Positions 51,110 to 61,523 are shown, counted from the stretch's first letter. The stretch: 63,077 nucleotides of DNA from an uncultured Phycisphaerales bacterium (GCA_949373145.1 CASICI010000008.1:1-63077); one strand, 5' to 3'. Translations and numbers: made by a program. The notes: a model not told the origin generated them from the letters alone.

Positions 51110-51118
51110 GGGAGTCAT

Positions 51119-51478
51119 TCCTTAATCTTTTAAAAGACATCTATTCAAGTACTTAAACGAATGAACGGTGATCTTCCAAACCACCGCACTGGAAGCTTGG
51201 CTTGTGCCTGGGGCGAAAGCAGTGACAGACGTCACCCTTCCTGAAAAGGCACCCTTGACCCGTCTGATTTTTAGGACAAATCTCTCAATCTCTCGAATAC
51301 AAGATTAGCTGGAGACCGCTGACAGAACAAGAGATAGGGGTCAATTCGAAGCGAACTTCACCAAAGGCACACAGACATCCTTGAGATGGCAGCTCAGCAG
51401 CTCAAAAGAGCTCATTTCAGGCCCTTCAGTCGGTGGAATTTCCGAGCAAGCCGGTGTCTGTCCGATGTGGATAAGAGG
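51119..51478. other. Gene-free 360-base interval
   Basis: This AT-richer stretch lies between the broken secreted gene and pheS. It includes AT-rich sequence at 51121-51165 that may hold the minus-strand promoter of the broken gene, and an AGCTC-AAAA-GAGCT mini-hairpin at 51399-51412 behind pheS. No further gene is supported. Confidence 0.5.
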
Positions 51479-52471
51479 TCAGAACTGGCGCAGAAAGCGG
51501 GCGTCATTGTCATACAGCCAGCGAAGGTCGGAGATCCCGTACTTTCGCATGGCGATGCGTTCGATGCCCAGACCGAAGGCGAACCCGCTGTAGACCTCGG
51601 GATCGATGCCCACGCCCTTGAGGACATTGGGATGCACCATGCCACACCCCCCCAGTTCGACCCAGGTCCATTCGCCTTTGACCTGCATCTTCATGTCGAT
51701 CTCGGCGGATGGTTCCGTGAAGGGGAAGTAGCCGGGTCGCATTCGAACCTCGGCCTCGGGGCCGAAGAAGGCACGCGCGAACTGGAACAACGCGGTCTTG
51801 AGGTCGACCATGGTGATCCCCTTGTCGACGCACAACCCTTCGCACTGATGGAACATCGAATAGTGCGTCGCATCATGCGTGTCGGGACGATAGACCCGAC
51901 CGCTGGCGATCACCTTGAGCGGCGGCTTCTGCGTTTCCATCACACGGATCTGCACGGTCGAGGTCTGCGTCCGCAGAAGCGTGCGCGAGCCTTCGCTTTC
52001 ACCCATGTAGAAATTGTCGATGGGATCACGTGCCGGATGTTCGGCGGGAATGTTCAAGGCCGTGAAATTGTGCCATTCATCCTCGACCTCGGGGCCTTCG
52101 GTATGGGTGAAGCCCATGCGAGCGAAGACGTCACGAACTTCGTCGATGGTTCGACTGAGAATGTGCCTGGTACCGAGTGGCGGGCACAAGCCGGGTTCGG
52201 TCACGTCGATCGCGGGCCCGGCGGACTCGGTCGCTCCAAGCGATGACTGACGTTCGAATGCATTTTCAAGGGCATTCTTGACCTCGTTGAGACGCTTGCC
52301 GACGGCGGGCTTGTCCGCCTTGTCGACATTCTTCAACAGTGGCATCATGCCCTTGAGACGCCCCTTGCTTCCAAGGTAGGCGATTCGCCAGGTCTCAAGT
52401 GCGGCGGTGTCGGTCGCGGAAGTCAGTGCGGCCAGAGCGTCTGATTCGAGTTGTTCGAGTTCGGCAAGCAT
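51479..52471 (-). CDS. pheS: Phenylalanyl-tRNA synthetase alpha subunit
   Basis: Catalytic subunit of the alpha2-beta2 enzyme. The 330-residue protein has the N-terminal coiled coil (LEQLESDALAAL, AYLGSKGRLKGMM) and class II motifs GFTHTEGPEVEDEWHNF, RTQTSTVQIRVM, VYRPDTHDATHYSMFHQCEG, GYFPFTEPSAEIDM and FAFGLGIERIAMRKYGI. pheT is not adjacent, so the subunits are encoded apart. TAAACT lies 7 bases before the ATG without a ribosome site, so the mRNA is probably leaderless and independent of the upstream ribosomal operon. Confidence 0.96.
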   Translation of the reverse strand: MLAELEQLESDALAALTSATDTAALETWRIAYLGSKGRLKGMMPLLKNVDKADKPAVGKRLNEVKNALENAFERQSSLGATESAGPAIDVTEPGLCPPLGTRHILSRTIDEVRDVFARMGFTHTEGPEVEDEWHNFTALNIPAEHPARDPIDNFYMGESEGSRTLLRTQTSTVQIRVMETQKPPLKVIASGRVYRPDTHDATHYSMFHQCEGLCVDKGITMVDLKTALFQFARAFFGPEAEVRMRPGYFPFTEPSAEIDMKMQVKGEWTWVELGGCGMVHPNVLKGVGIDPEVYSGFAFGLGIERIAMRKYGISDLRWLYDNDARFLRQF

Positions 52472-52478
52472 GGGAAGC

Positions 52479-52484
52479 AGTTTA
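52479..52484 (-). promoter_or_regulatory. -10 box for leaderless pheS mRNA
   Basis: TAAACT on the minus strand, 7 bases before the ATG at 52471. It lies between the rplQ terminator and pheS. Confidence 0.5.
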
Positions 52485-52498
52485 CTCGATAGAAACGA

Positions 52499-52528
52499 CA
52501 GGCCGGCATCCGAATGGATACCGGCCTG
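52499..52528 (-). terminator. Terminator of the ribosomal protein operon
   Basis: A 13-bp stem with one mismatch (CAGGCCGGCATCC against GGATACCGGCCTG) and loop GAAT, followed on the minus strand by TCGTTTC. Confidence 0.8.
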
Positions 52529-52552
52529 GGAATTTACGTGGTTGAAGGACGA

Positions 52553-53254
52553 TCAGCTTTCGGCTGGCTTGTCCTCTTCGGTCGCTTCAGGAGCCTCGAC
52601 CTGGGGTGCGTCGACTTCGGCTGCTTCGGCTGCAGGGGCTGCCGTTTCCTCGGCGACCGCAGCGGCCGCTCCGGAGTCGTCACCCTTGCGGAGACCAGCG
52701 GCGAATGCCGTTCGGGCATCCGCGATCTGGCGACGTCGGGAGACACCCCCACCGATCTGAGGACCTTCTTCCTTGCCCACCAGCTGGAGCAGAACCAGAT
52801 CGGTTCCGTCGCCGAGACGATGCTTGCCGAGCTTGATGATCCGGGTGTAGCCACCATCACGATCCTCGAACATCGGAGCGATGCGCTCGATGAGATGCTG
52901 GACGAGACGAGGAGCCTTGCGGACTTCCCCGTATCGGTTGAACTCGATCTTGTCTTCGTCCGGAAGATCGAAGTAGGCGTTGACCTTCTTCGAATCGGGG
53001 ACGTTGGGATCGGCCAGCCAGGTGAAGACCTTGCGGTCGGTGAGGCGGGATTCAAGCTGACGACGGCCTGCAAGACCAGTGCTCTTCTTGGCGGTGGTGA
53101 TCAGCTTTTCAATGAAAGGCTGAACGGCCTTCGCCTTGGGCAGGGTCGTTTCAATCTGACCATGCTCGAAAAGACCAGCTGCAAGATTTCGGAACATCGC
53201 ACGGCGATGTTCACTCGTTCGGTTCAGCTGCTTGCCGTGAATACGGTGACGCAT
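52553..53254 (-). CDS. rplQ: Ribosomal protein bL17 with long Ala/Glu/Pro tail
   Basis: Large-subunit protein near the exit tunnel. The core is clear: MRHRIHGKQLNRTSEHRRAM, RNLAAGLFEHGQIETTLPKA, GGYTRIIKLGKHRLGDGTDL. At 233 residues it is about twice the usual size: there is an insertion around WLADPNVPDSKKVNAYFDLP and a C-terminal tail of about 60 residues rich in Ala, Glu and Pro. GGAGG precedes the ATG. It is the last gene of the cluster, followed by a terminator. Confidence 0.96.
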   Translation of the reverse strand: MRHRIHGKQLNRTSEHRRAMFRNLAAGLFEHGQIETTLPKAKAVQPFIEKLITTAKKSTGLAGRRQLESRLTDRKVFTWLADPNVPDSKKVNAYFDLPDEDKIEFNRYGEVRKAPRLVQHLIERIAPMFEDRDGGYTRIIKLGKHRLGDGTDLVLLQLVGKEEGPQIGGGVSRRRQIADARTAFAAGLRKGDDSGAAAAVAEETAAPAAEAAEVDAPQVEAPEATEEDKPAES

Positions 53255-53296
53255 ATCGAATACTCCTCCCGCTGCTGCGGGGTTCGGGTGCAGGAA

Positions 53297-54295
53297 TCAG
53301 GCGTCCTGCCAACCCTCGGGGACCTGCATTCCGAAATGCAGGCCAAGTTCTTCAAGTTTCTTCTTCACTTCGCGAAGAGACGTACGACCGAAGCTGCGCA
53401 GCCCGAGGAGTTCATCCTCGGTTCGCTGGATGAGGTCACCCAGCTGGCGGACGCGGCCACTTTCGAGACAGTTGCTCGCACGGACCGAAAGCTCGAGCTC
53501 CGAGATCGGAAGCTGGAACTTGCGGAGCATCTCCATGTCCTCGTCGGTGGCGGACATGACTTCTTCAGTCAGTGTTTCCGCACCCATGTCCGAGTACTGG
53601 ACGAACGGGTTGAGATGCTTGCGAAGGATCTTTGCGCTTTCGACGATCGCCATTTCGGGAGCGACGGTACCGTCGGTCCAGACGTCGAGGATCAGCTTGT
53701 CGTAGTTGGTCTTCTGACCGACACGGGTGTCTTCGGTTCGATATCGAACACGCTTCACCGGAGAGAACACGGCGTCGATGGGAATCTCGCCCAGGACCTG
53801 TTCCTGTTGCGTGTTGTACTGCTCGGAAGCGGGCTGATAGCCACGACCACGTTCGACGGTGAACTCGACCTCGAACTCGACTTCGCTGGTCAATGTCGCG
53901 ATGACGTGGTTCGGGTTGTGCAGGGTGATCGACGTGTCAGCCTGAATCATTTCAGTGGTGACTTCGCCCGGACCCGTGACGGAGACCTTCATGGTGCGCG
54001 ATTCATCGGCATCCATGCTGACCACGATGCCCTTGATGTTCAGGATGATGTCGGTGACATCCTCCATCACGCCGGGGATGGTGGTGAATTCGTGGGTGAC
54101 GCCTGCGATGTTGATCTTGGTGATCGCGGTTCCCTCGATGCTCGAGAGAAGAATGCGTCGAAGACTGTTGCCGACGGTCGTGCCAAAGCCTCTTTCGAAG
54201 GGCTCGGCGACGAAACGTCCGAAGGTGTCGGATCCGAGATCTGTTTGGTTTTCGACTCGAGCAGGAAGCTCGAGACCTCTCCAGCGTACGTGCAT
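53297..54295 (-). CDS. rpoA: RNA polymerase alpha subunit
   Basis: A 332-residue alpha subunit. The N-terminal assembly domain has GFGTTVGNSLRRILLSSIEG and PGVMEDVTDIILNIKG. The C-terminal domain that contacts UP elements and activators has ISELELSVRASNCLESGRVR and LLGLRSFGRTSLREVKKKL. GGAG lies 8 bases before the ATG. It is separated from rpsK by a 169-base gap where rpsD usually sits, and lies 42 bases before rplQ. Confidence 0.97.
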   Translation of the reverse strand: MHVRWRGLELPARVENQTDLGSDTFGRFVAEPFERGFGTTVGNSLRRILLSSIEGTAITKINIAGVTHEFTTIPGVMEDVTDIILNIKGIVVSMDADESRTMKVSVTGPGEVTTEMIQADTSITLHNPNHVIATLTSEVEFEVEFTVERGRGYQPASEQYNTQQEQVLGEIPIDAVFSPVKRVRYRTEDTRVGQKTNYDKLILDVWTDGTVAPEMAIVESAKILRKHLNPFVQYSDMGAETLTEEVMSATDEDMEMLRKFQLPISELELSVRASNCLESGRVRQLGDLIQRTEDELLGLRSFGRTSLREVKKKLEELGLHFGMQVPEGWQDA

Positions 54296-54464
54296 GATTG
54301 AAACTCCAACTGTTCGGCAGAACCGATGAAAACGGTGTGGTCCGAGCGCCTATCGGTTCTTTCTCACATCTGCCGAAGTGGGAAAAAGACCTGCTGTGCG
54401 ATCGGATGACGAGACCCGCTCCCCCGTCGGACGGAAGATGAGGTCTGAGACGAAAGCCGTGGCG

Positions 54465-54839
54465 TCAGACGCGACGGCGCTTGCGAGGTCGACATCCATT
54501 GTGTGGGATGCCGGTGTGGTCCTCGATCGCGACGACCTTCAGGCCATTGGCCTGAAGCGCGGTGATCGCGGACTCACGACCCGGGCCGGGGCCACGGACG
54601 TGAACTTCGACCTCTCGCATGCCCATGCGCTTCACCTTGTTGGCGCAACGTTCGCTGGCACGAGTGGCGGCGAACGGGGTGGACTTGCGTGATCCCTTGA
54701 ACCCGACGGTCCCGGCTGAATCCCAGCACAGGGTCTCGCCATTGGGGTCGGTGATCGTGACCATCGTGTTGTTGAACGTCGCCTTGATGTGGACGACGCC
54801 CTTGACGACGTTTCTTCGAATCTTCTTCTTGCTGGCCAT
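54465..54839 (-). CDS. rpsK: Ribosomal protein uS11
   Basis: Small-subunit platform protein, 124 residues, normal length. Motifs: [57 protein letters not shown] and [14 protein letters not shown] at the end. It lies between rpsM and rpoA in the alpha-operon order. rpsD does not follow it. Confidence 0.97.
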   Translation of the reverse strand: MASKKKIRRNVVKGVVHIKATFNNTMVTITDPNGETLCWDSAGTVGFKGSRKSTPFAATRASERCANKVKRMGMREVEVHVRGPGPGRESAITALQANGLKVVAIEDHTGIPHNGCRPRKRRRV

Positions 54840-54895
54840 GGTGTATCAGTTTCCTTGTCGGAGTTGATGCCGTGTTCGAACGAATCGAACGAGGA

Positions 54896-55273
54896 TCAAC
54901 CCTTGACGCCCTTCTTGCCGGCGACGGTCTTCTTGCGTCCCTTACGGGTACGTGCGTTGCAACGGGTTCGCTGGCCTCGGACAGGAAGTCCGCGACGATG
55001 ACGATCTCCTCGCCAGCAACGAATGTCCTTCAGGCGCTGGATGTCCTGCTGGAGCTGTCGTCGAAGTGAACCTTCGACCACGTGGTTGGTGTCGATCTCC
55101 GAAGCGATCGAGGCGACTTCTTCGTCGGTGAGCTCGCGCGCACGACGGTCGACATCGATGTTGGTCCGCTCCAGGATCAAGGCGGAGGTCTGAGGACCCA
55201 CACCATAGATGTACTGCAGCGAATAGAGAATCTTCTTGTTGTCTGGAATGTCTACGCCGGCGATACGAGGCAT
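54896..55273 (-). CDS. rpsM: Ribosomal protein uS13
   Basis: Small-subunit head protein, 125 residues. MPRIAGVDIPDNKKILYSL is the family N-terminus, GVGPQTSALILE the helix-hairpin-helix region, and CWRGDRHRRGLPVRGQRTRC NARTRKG the basic C-terminus that reaches the decoding tRNA. It follows rpmJ by 32 bases. Confidence 0.97.
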   Translation of the reverse strand: MPRIAGVDIPDNKKILYSLQYIYGVGPQTSALILERTNIDVDRRARELTDEEVASIASEIDTNHVVEGSLRRQLQQDIQRLKDIRCWRGDRHRRGLPVRGQRTRCNARTRKGRKKTVAGKKGVKG

Positions 55274-55305
55274 GGTTACGCGCTCCGTTGTTGACTCGTG
55301 GGGTT

Positions 55306-55422
55306 TTAGCCCTGACGAGCTTTCAGTCTCGGGTTCTTCTTATTGATCACGTACCGCTTACCCTTGCGGATCACGATCTGGCAGTCTTTAGTCCTGCGCT
55401 TGATGCTGCTACGAACCTTCAT
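55306..55422 (-). CDS. rpmJ: Ribosomal protein bL36
   Basis: A 38-residue gene. The product begins [20 protein letters not shown] and ends [10 protein letters not shown]. In place of the four zinc ligands of the C+ form (CxxC...C...H), only one Cys is left (Cys14), so this is the zinc-independent C- form. It lies between infA and rpsM, the normal place. Confidence 0.93.
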   Translation of the reverse strand: MKVRSSIKRRTKDCQIVIRKGKRYVINKKNPRLKARQG

Positions 55423-55511
55423 GGCACTGGTCCTTGGTCGTGTTTCGCCGGCGGAACCGGCTCATGAAAAAAGCGATCTCAGAAGACTCTTCTTTGATCC
55501 ATTGATGCGAA

Positions 55512-55820
55512 TCACGCCTTTGGCGTGGCTTCGCCTCCTGATCCGGGCTGTCCCGGCTGTGCTTCGGGTGCGGCATCGGCCGGTCCCCTGTCCCTTCGCG
55601 GCATGGGGCCGCGGTAGATGATGCGACCCTTCGTCATGTCGTAGGGACTGATTTCGACGGTGACCGTGTCTCCGGGAACCGTTCGGATCCTGGCGGTCTT
55701 CATCTTGCCGCTGATGTAGGCAAGAATCTCGTGGTCGTTGGGAAGCTTGACCTTGAACTGAGCGTTCGGGAGGGCTTCGACGACTTCGGCTTCAAGTGTG
55801 ATCTTCTCTTCTTTACCCAT
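55512..55820 (-). CDS. infA: Translation initiation factor IF-1 with C-terminal extension
   Basis: An OB-fold factor that blocks the ribosomal A site during initiation. The core (1 to about 73) has [40 protein letters not shown] and [16 protein letters not shown]. About 30 extra residues rich in Pro, Ala and Gly follow ([18 protein letters not shown]). It sits between secY and rpmJ; the 134-base gap to secY holds no adk or map. Confidence 0.95.
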   Translation of the reverse strand: MGKEEKITLEAEVVEALPNAQFKVKLPNDHEILAYISGKMKTARIRTVPGDTVTVEISPYDMTKGRIIYRGPMPRRDRGPADAAPEAQPGQPGSGGEATPKA

Positions 55821-55954
55821 GTGCCATCTCCGATGGTGTGCTGGCCCGAGCGATCACGAAGACGCCGATGGTGGCGTTCCTGAGTACTTGAGGATGATTT
55901 CGTGCGTCGGTGAACATGAGTGTCGTTTCGTCGAGTGTTGTCGGCTGGAGACCG

Positions 55955-57367
<1,413 letters not shown>

Positions 57368-57387
57368 CTGAAGTGTGTACCCGTTCC

Positions 57388-57915
57388 TTACTTGGAATCG
57401 GAATCGGAAACGTCAGCCGATTCATTCTTCTTTGATTCGCCTTCGACCTTGGTGGCCGATGGCTTGCGGACCGCTTCGGTGCATGAACCACCGGCGGCTT
57501 CGATTTTCTTGCGAGCACTTGCGGAGAACTTGGCGGCCGTGACCGTGAACTTCTTGGTCAGTTCGCCTTCCCCGAGCACCTTCAGCGGAAGCTGGGTGTC
57601 GCGGATCAGGCGGATGGCTGCAAGCGACTCGAGGTCGATGACGGCACCGTCATCGAAGCGTTCTTCGATCACCTTGAGGTTGACCACGTGGAAGTGCTTC
57701 TTGAAGGCGGCATTCGAGAAGCCGCGCTTGGGATAGCGCTGGAACCAAGGAAGCTGTCCACCCTCGTAGCTTGCGCGACGAGAATATCCTGCACGGGACT
57801 TGGCGCCCTTGTGGCCGCGTCCGGCAGTCTTGCCGTTTCCGCTGCCTTCACCACGACCAACGCGCTTACGTGCCTTGAATCGTCCGACTTTTTCGGTGAT
57901 CTCATGGATCATCAT
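57388..57915 (-). CDS. rplO: Ribosomal protein uL15 with charged C-terminal tail
   Basis: A 175-residue protein. The conserved N-terminus is VGRFKARKRVGRGEGSGNGK TAGRGHKGAKSRAGYSRR, followed by GGQLPWFQRYPKRGF; the SAASKKIEAAGG-like region (SASARKKIEAAGGSC) ends the core. A tail of about 25 residues (GESKKNESADVSDSDSK) extends it. The first of two adjacent ATGs (57915) is used; the long frame to 57990 is unlike the family. rpmD is missing between rpsE and this gene. Confidence 0.94.
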   Translation of the reverse strand: MMIHEITEKVGRFKARKRVGRGEGSGNGKTAGRGHKGAKSRAGYSRRASYEGGQLPWFQRYPKRGFSNAAFKKHFHVVNLKVIEERFDDGAVIDLESLAAIRLIRDTQLPLKVLGEGELTKKFTVTAAKFSASARKKIEAAGGSCTEAVRKPSATKVEGESKKNESADVSDSDSK

Positions 57916-58026
57916 GGCTGCTGTACTCCACCCTGTTGGGCTTCGCGAACGGTTCCGAAACATCGGAAACCGAGATATACGTCTGTCCATCGAAGGGAGA
58001 GGTCCCGACGATTACGATTCGCTCCG

Positions 58027-58815
58027 TTAGGAGCTCTTTTCTCCACCTTCGGCCGGTGCGGCTTCGGGTGCAGGTGTAGCTGGTGCTTCGACCTTGGGGG
58101 CGTCTGCTGCGGGTGCTGCTGCGGGTGCTGCTGCGGCAGGTGCCTCGGCACCTCCACGTCGGCCACCACCACCACCGCCACCGCGTCTGTTGCCGCCACC
58201 GCCGCCACCACGTCGACCGCCACGGCGTTCTTCGCCGACGGTGTTCACGGGTGCCTGGGCCTTCTCGGAAGAGGTGGACAGTGGCATGAAACGGCTGCCG
58301 CGTGCAATGGCGTCCTCGACCGCGGTGGGTTCGAGTTCAACGCCACGAAGTTCGGCGATCTGCTGTCGTGTTCTGGTTCTCGAAAGAGCGTCGATGGTCG
58401 CCTTCACGAGGTTCTTCGAGTTCGTTGAACCGAAGGACTTGGTGAGACAATCCTGAAGCCCGACGAGTTCCAGCACCGCTCGGACCGAAGCACCTGCGAT
58501 GACGCCGGTACCTGGCGAGGCAGGAACGAGTCGCACGCGACAGGCGCCGAAGCGACCCTCGACTTCATGCGTGATCGTCTGCCCCTGAAGCGAGAAGCTT
58601 CGAAGATGCTTCTTGGCATCTTTCTGAGCTTTCTCGATCGCGGTTGGGACCATGTTGGCCTTGCCATACCCGATGCCGACAGTTCCCTGACGGTCGCCGA
58701 CGACGACGAGAGCGCCGAAGCTGAAGCGACGGCCACCCTTGACCGTGGCTGCGGTACGGAAGATGCCCACTGTCGTGGACTCGAGTGAAGATGATGAGTC
58801 GACCATTTCTGCCAT
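58027..58815 (-). CDS. rpsE: Ribosomal protein uS5 with RGG- and Ala/Pro-rich tail
   Basis: Fidelity protein of the small subunit. The core has [60 protein letters not shown] and [18 protein letters not shown]. It is 262 residues against about 166 usually: after the core come [20 protein letters not shown], an RGG-like segment that could bind RNA, and an Ala/Pro/Glu-rich end ([20 protein letters not shown]). Confidence 0.96.
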   Translation of the reverse strand: MAEMVDSSSSLESTTVGIFRTAATVKGGRRFSFGALVVVGDRQGTVGIGYGKANMVPTAIEKAQKDAKKHLRSFSLQGQTITHEVEGRFGACRVRLVPASPGTGVIAGASVRAVLELVGLQDCLTKSFGSTNSKNLVKATIDALSRTRTRQQIAELRGVELEPTAVEDAIARGSRFMPLSTSSEKAQAPVNTVGEERRGGRRGGGGGGNRRGGGGGGGRRGGAEAPAAAAPAAAPAADAPKVEAPATPAPEAAPAEGGEKSS

Positions 58816-58841
58816 GTGTCGTTCCTTCTAGCCCCTGAGGG

Positions 58842-59201
58842 TCAGAATTTAAGTCCACCCTCGCGGGCAGCGTCGGCCAGCGCCTTGACGCGACCGTGAT
58901 AAAGAAAACCGTTTCGATCGAAGACGACGTCGTCGACGCCGGCGCCCGAGGCGCGTTCCGCGATCCTTTGTCCCACTGACTTGGCCGCGTCCACGTTGCC
59001 GGTGGAACCATCATGCGCGGATTCGCATGAGGATGCCGAAGCAAGTGTGTGACCCTTGAGGTCGTCGATGACCTGGGCGTAGATGTGATTGAGCGAGCGA
59101 TAGACGCTGAGACGCGGTCGTGCCGCGGTTCCCATGACATTCTTTCGAATGCCGCGCTTTCGTCTCGTTCGACGAGCTGTTCTGAGCTTGGTCTTGTCCA
59201 T
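58842..59201 (-). CDS. rplR: Ribosomal protein uL18
   Basis: 5S rRNA-binding protein, 119 residues. Motifs: [60 protein letters not shown] and [20 protein letters not shown]. It has the normal place between rplF and rpsE. Confidence 0.96.
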   Translation of the reverse strand: MDKTKLRTARRTRRKRGIRKNVMGTAARPRLSVYRSLNHIYAQVIDDLKGHTLASASSCESAHDGSTGNVDAAKSVGQRIAERASGAGVDDVVFDRNGFLYHGRVKALADAAREGGLKF

Positions 59202-59234
59202 GATGACTTTCCTGCCGTTCCGAAAGACGCCTTA

Positions 59235-59792
59235 TCAGGCGCCGAATGCCTTGCCTTGCTTCTTGATGATCACTTCGCCGAAGTATCGGACACCCTTGCC
59301 GTTGTACGGCTCGGGGTTCTGGGCAAGACGAATCTTGGCCGCGAACTCGCCGACGAGCTGCTTGTCGATTCCGGAGACCGAGACAATGTCACGTTCGATA
59401 CCGACATCGATGCCTGCTGGGATTCTGTAGACCAGTTCATTCGCGTAGCCGAGCTTCAGGACGAGGTCCTGACCCTTCTGCTTCGCGTTGTAACCGGCAC
59501 CAACAATCTGGAGTCGCTTGGAGTAACCGTTGGTCACTCCTTCGATCATGTTGTTGACCAGCGAACGGGTCAGACCCCAGTAGGCCTTGCCCTGACCGTT
59601 CGGCTGAACGCCGTCGGCAAGATGACAGGAGATTGACTTGTCGTCTTCGTTCCACTGCACCACGACTTCCGGACGATGGGTCATCGAAAGCTTGCCCTTG
59701 GCGCCCTCGATGGCGACGGCGCAGGCGTTGGTGTCCACGGAGACTTTGACTCCAGATGGAACGGGGACGGGTTTTTTACCGATGCGGGACAT
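59235..59792 (-). CDS. rplF: Ribosomal protein uL6
   Basis: Large-subunit protein near the factor-binding site, 185 residues. MSRIGKKPVPVPSGVKVSVD opens it; RSLVNNMIEGVTNGYSKRLQ and VGAGYNAKQKGQDLVLKLGY are family signatures. The usual KIRKPEPYKGKG appears as KIRLAQNPEPYNGKGVRYFG. Confidence 0.97.
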   Translation of the reverse strand: MSRIGKKPVPVPSGVKVSVDTNACAVAIEGAKGKLSMTHRPEVVVQWNEDDKSISCHLADGVQPNGQGKAYWGLTRSLVNNMIEGVTNGYSKRLQIVGAGYNAKQKGQDLVLKLGYANELVYRIPAGIDVGIERDIVSVSGIDKQLVGEFAAKIRLAQNPEPYNGKGVRYFGEVIIKKQGKAFGA

Positions 59793-59845
59793 CGTTTATT
59801 CCTCGATTGAGCGATCACCGGAATGGTGATTCGCGTTTCATTCGG

Positions 59846-60244
59846 TCAGCAGACCGTGGCAACCACTTCTCCGCCGAGTCGCTCTTCGCGACACCGACGA
59901 TCACTCATGACTCCTCGACTGGTCGAGACGATTGCAATACCCAGGCCCTGGAGGGGACGGGGAATATCGTCGACCGATCGATAGACTCGACAACCACCCT
60001 TTGAGACGCGATCGACCGAACTGATCAGTCGCTCCCCACGGGTTCCGTACTTGAGATCGATCCGGATGAGGCCCTGACGGCCGTCTTCAACCAGTTCGAA
60101 TTCGTTGATGTAGCCCTCGGACTTAAGGACGCTGGCAACGCCGATGTTCAGCTTGTTGCTGATCACGGTTACCTTCTTCGCGTCATTCCGAACCGCATTT
60201 CTGATGCGGGTCAGCATGTCTGAGGTCAGATCGTTCATTGACAT
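59846..60244 (-). CDS. rpsH: Ribosomal protein uS8
   Basis: 16S central-domain binder, 132 residues. Motifs: DLTSDMLTRIRNAVRNDAKK, SVLKSEGYINEFELVED, RPLQGLGIAIVSTSRGVMSD and a C-terminal GGEVVATVC matching GGEVLCxVW with the last Trp changed to Cys. Confidence 0.96.
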   Translation of the reverse strand: MSMNDLTSDMLTRIRNAVRNDAKKVTVISNKLNIGVASVLKSEGYINEFELVEDGRQGLIRIDLKYGTRGERLISSVDRVSKGGCRVYRSVDDIPRPLQGLGIAIVSTSRGVMSDRRCREERLGGEVVATVC

Positions 60245-60302
60245 CTGTTCATACTCCTAGCAGTACCACTTTCGGTACCAGGGTCCGTCTGAATCCTTGA
60301 AG

Positions 60303-60488
60303 TCACCAGCTCGCCTTGCGCATGCCGGGCACCATGCCCTTGAGCGCCAACTCACGCAGCATGATTCTGCTGACTCTGAACTTGCGGTAGATCCCACGCT
60401 TTCGCCCGGTGATCTCGCATCGGTTCTGTCGTCGCGAGGAGAACTTCGGTTCGCGCTTCATCTTGGCAAAGGTTCGCTTGCTGGCCAT
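60303..60488 (-). CDS. rpsN: Ribosomal protein uS14, short form lacking most zinc ligands
   Basis: A 61-residue S14 of short (type Z) length. The usual zinc motif CxxC...CxxC is degraded: [26 protein letters not shown] keeps only the first Cys, with Thr, Ser and Met at the other three positions. It ends [12 protein letters not shown] as S14 proteins do. It is therefore a zinc-free short uS14. It lies between rplE and rpsH. Confidence 0.94.
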   Translation of the reverse strand: MASKRTFAKMKREPKFSSRRQNRCEITGRKRGIYRKFRVSRIMLRELALKGMVPGMRKASW

Positions 60489-60524
60489 CTGGGTGTCCTG
60501 TTCTTATCTACGTCTTGGTCCGCG

Positions 60525-61106
60525 TCAGCGGTTGGAATTCTCGTTTGTGAAAGGCATGCCGAGTCCCTCGAGGAGGAAAAGGCTCTTCGCGGGATCGCTG
60601 TTGGCGATGACGAAGTTGATGTGCATGCCGTGAATGAAACTCACACGTCCCATGTCGATTTCAGGCCACACGGCCTGTTCGGTCAGTCCCATCCCGTAGT
60701 TGCCGCCCTGATCGAATGACTTGCGGCTGAGGCCGCGGAAGTCCTTGATTCGAGGTGTGGCAAAGTTGATGAGTCGATCGAGGAAGTTCCACATTCGTTC
60801 GCGACGAATCGTGACCATGAATGCGGAAGGTGCTCCTTCACGAACCTTGAAGTTCGCGACGGACTTCTTCGCCAGGATCATCACTGGCTTCTGACCGGTG
60901 ATGGTGGTCAACGTGGAGATGACGGTGTCGCGAACATCGGGCTTGAGCTTCTGGTTCTCAAGAACCTTACCCACACCGACATTGACGATGATCTTCTCGA
61001 GCGAAGGCTGCTGATTGACGTTCTGCAGGTTGAATTCCTCGCGCAGCTTGGGCGCGATCTCATCAACGTACTTGGTCTTCAGTCTTGTTGTGGCCTGGGT
61101 GACCAT
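60525..61106 (-). CDS. rplE: Ribosomal protein uL5
   Basis: 5S rRNA-binding protein of the central protuberance, 193 residues. Motifs: LKTKYVDEIAPKLREEFNLQ, PSLEKIIVNVGVGKVLENQK, ITGQKPVMILAKKSVANFKV, FLDRLINFATPRIKDFRGLS and the C-terminal GMGLTEQAVWPEIDMGRVSF. It has the standard spc position. Confidence 0.97.
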   Translation of the reverse strand: MVTQATTRLKTKYVDEIAPKLREEFNLQNVNQQPSLEKIIVNVGVGKVLENQKLKPDVRDTVISTLTTITGQKPVMILAKKSVANFKVREGAPSAFMVTIRRERMWNFLDRLINFATPRIKDFRGLSRKSFDQGGNYGMGLTEQAVWPEIDMGRVSFIHGMHINFVIANSDPAKSLFLLEGLGMPFTNENSNR

Positions 61107-61180
61107 TTCCTGTACTCCGACTTAATGGTCGTTTCCGACCTCTTTGAAAAACCGGCCTTCCGGTCCTTGAACGCTTGGTT

Positions 61181-61522
61181 TCAGCCCTTTTTGGCTGTCG
61201 CACTACGAAGAACGTGCAGTTCGGAACCGTCTCGGGCCGCGATGCGGCTCTTGGATCCGTCCGCACCGACTTCGAAACGAACCCTCGTGGGCTTGCCGTC
61301 GACGCAGGGGCTGACGTTGCTGATGTGGATCGGCATCTCGGTACGAACGATGCCGCCCTGTTGATTCTGCTGAGTGGGCTTCATGTGCTTGGTTCGCACA
61401 TTCACGCCCTTCACGATGCAGGTGTCATGCTTGGGATTGATGGAGATGATCTCTCCGACCGTTCCCTTGTCATTGCCTGCTGTGATGATGACGCTGTCAC
61501 CCTTTTTTACGTGCCGTGCCAT
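61181..61522 (-). CDS. rplX: Ribosomal protein uL24
   Basis: Assembly-initiating large-subunit protein, 113 residues. The KOW motif is HVKKGDSVIITAGNDKGTVG EIISINPKHD, followed by CIVKGVNVRTKHMKPTQQN and PIHISNVSPCV. It starts one base after rplN. Confidence 0.96.
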   Translation of the reverse strand: MARHVKKGDSVIITAGNDKGTVGEIISINPKHDTCIVKGVNVRTKHMKPTQQNQQGGIVRTEMPIHISNVSPCVDGKPTRVRFEVGADGSKSRIAARDGSELHVLRSATAKKG

Positions 61523-61523
61523 C

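Noticed and set aside
52514-54301. A 595-codon plus-strand frame across rplQ and rpoA
   Set aside because: It runs antisense through two universally conserved genes and across their intergenic gap, including a terminator.
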